Source of the DNA: Macrosoma leucophasiata
Lineage: Eukaryota; Arthropoda; Insecta; Lepidoptera; Hedylidae
NCBI GenBank assembly: GCA_036365455.1
Contig: JAWQUS010000027.1
Coordinates: 20,820,501-20,884,500, forward strand
DNA length: 64,000 nt
Direction of reading: 5' to 3'
Made by a program: the position numbers and the translations under genes. The notes below the pieces were generated by a model. That model worked only from the letters and a program-made list of their open reading frames with translations, was not told where the DNA came from and searched no databases. Below, one piece after another: positions 63,463-64,000 of the stretch (position 1 is the first letter of the stretch; every line of letters begins with the position of its first letter).

Positions 63463-63559
63463 CAAAAAACAGAGATCTCAATTCAATATATTATTATGTG
63501 GATACATTACCACTCCAAAGATATTAAGTTATTTTGCCTCTATAAGAAGTATAATGGAG

Positions 63560-63805
63560 TACTAGCTGACCCGGCAAACTTCGTATTGCCTCAGAATGAA
63601 ATACTCGTAATGTGTCAAAGGTTTGATAGATACGGACTATTTGTATGGGAAAATGAAATTGTTGTTTTTACTGTTTTCCTTCAATTTCTTCATAATTTCT
63701 TAGCTTTTAAACCTTCCTTGGGCTTCCAGAAATCATTCAAAACCAAAATTTGCCAAATCGGTCCAGCCGCTCTCGAGTTTTAACGAGACTAACGAACAGC
63801 AATTG

Positions 63806-63836
<31 letters not shown>

Positions 63837-63840
63837 GATT
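63560..63840 (-). repeat. 'GCAATACGAAGTTTGCCGG' repeat, reverse copy, with (TA)n
   Basis: ACTAGCTGACCCGGCAAACT, TGTGTCAAAGGTTTGATAG and GTCCAGCCGCTCTCGAGTTT match 41150-41395 in reverse, ending in a (TA)14-type microsatellite at 63809-63836. The 127-codon ORF (63400-63783) crosses it and the family A copy, and is not a gene. Confidence 0.5.
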
Positions 63841-64000
63841 TAAAGATGTTTTCCTAGACCTCTGCAGATATCTTCAGGTTCCACCACACCGTGGTTCAGT
63901 TAGCAAACATTGCTCAACACTGTAGTCTTATTGACCACACCGGTCGCGTAGCAAGCCGCTACAGCTGCGCCTGAAAACCAAGGTTTGATTTCCGGGTCAA
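63841..64000. other. No recognised gene at window end
   Basis: CTGAAAACCAAGGTTTGATTTCC near the end is weakly box-B-like. The window stops before anything can be defined. Confidence 0.3.

Noticed and set aside
63400..63783. 127-codon ORF as a gene
   Set aside because: It runs across a diverged family A copy and a CTAG-ended repeat.

Overview
This is animal nuclear DNA, almost certainly from a lepidopteran insect and probably a noctuoid-like moth. The signs are AT-rich sequence, dense tRNA- and 5S-rRNA-derived SINEs, CTAG-ended Helitron-like repeats, short-TIR MITEs, and RTE-like and CR1-like LINE tails of the kind common in Lepidoptera. Very little of the 64 kb is host coding sequence. Nearly all long ORFs are chance frames through repeats.

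The one host gene I can support is on the minus strand at 52290-52494. It is the first coding exon of a centaurin-gamma/AGAP-family Arf GAP (CenG1A-like), with a stop codon directly before its ATG and an in-phase splice donor at its end. Its 5' leader and probable promoter lie at about 52495-52720. The gene runs leftward, so bases 1-52289 are probably all or mostly its first intron. I found no second exon. Bases 52.7-64 kb are upstream DNA.

Layout. 1-6.4 kb: several SINE families and RTE-like and CR1-like LINE pieces. 6.4-13.5 kb: sparse, with a 5S-derived SINE, a 233-bp TA-flanked MITE and a LINE C-terminal fragment. 13.5-18.3 kb: Helitron-like ends, a hAT-like MITE with another MITE inside it, a fold-back SINE and two further inverted-repeat elements. 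18.5-28 kb: 5S SINEs, a second hAT-like MITE split by a SINE, and a 9-bp minisatellite. 28.1-28.8 kb: a Harbinger-like MITE. 30.8-39.75 kb: a ~638-bp tandem duplication whose third copy is split by a 6,993-bp Ty3/gypsy LTR retrotransposon with identical 328-bp LTRs but a broken coding region. 39.8-48 kb: repeat mosaic including fold-back SINEs. 49.2-50.1 kb: 3' end of a CR1-like LINE. 51.2 kb: perfect hairpin. 53.4-56 kb: duplicated retroposon-like unit and a 100-bp tandem repeat. 57-64 kb: more fold-back SINEs and a ~865-bp-spaced duplication carrying family-A copies.

The most unusual content is a SINE-like group (families E and C here). A tRNA-like unit is arranged as an inverted dimer with one short-tailed arm and one long-tailed arm. 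Each whole dimer is flanked by a single 8-14 bp target-site duplication, so it appears to have inserted as one piece. One locus also has a tandem 309-bp periodic version. A second striking feature is an unclassified ~290-bp A-tailed repeat (family A), present as about 25 full or partial copies. Coordinates of repeat edges without a visible target-site duplication are approximate.
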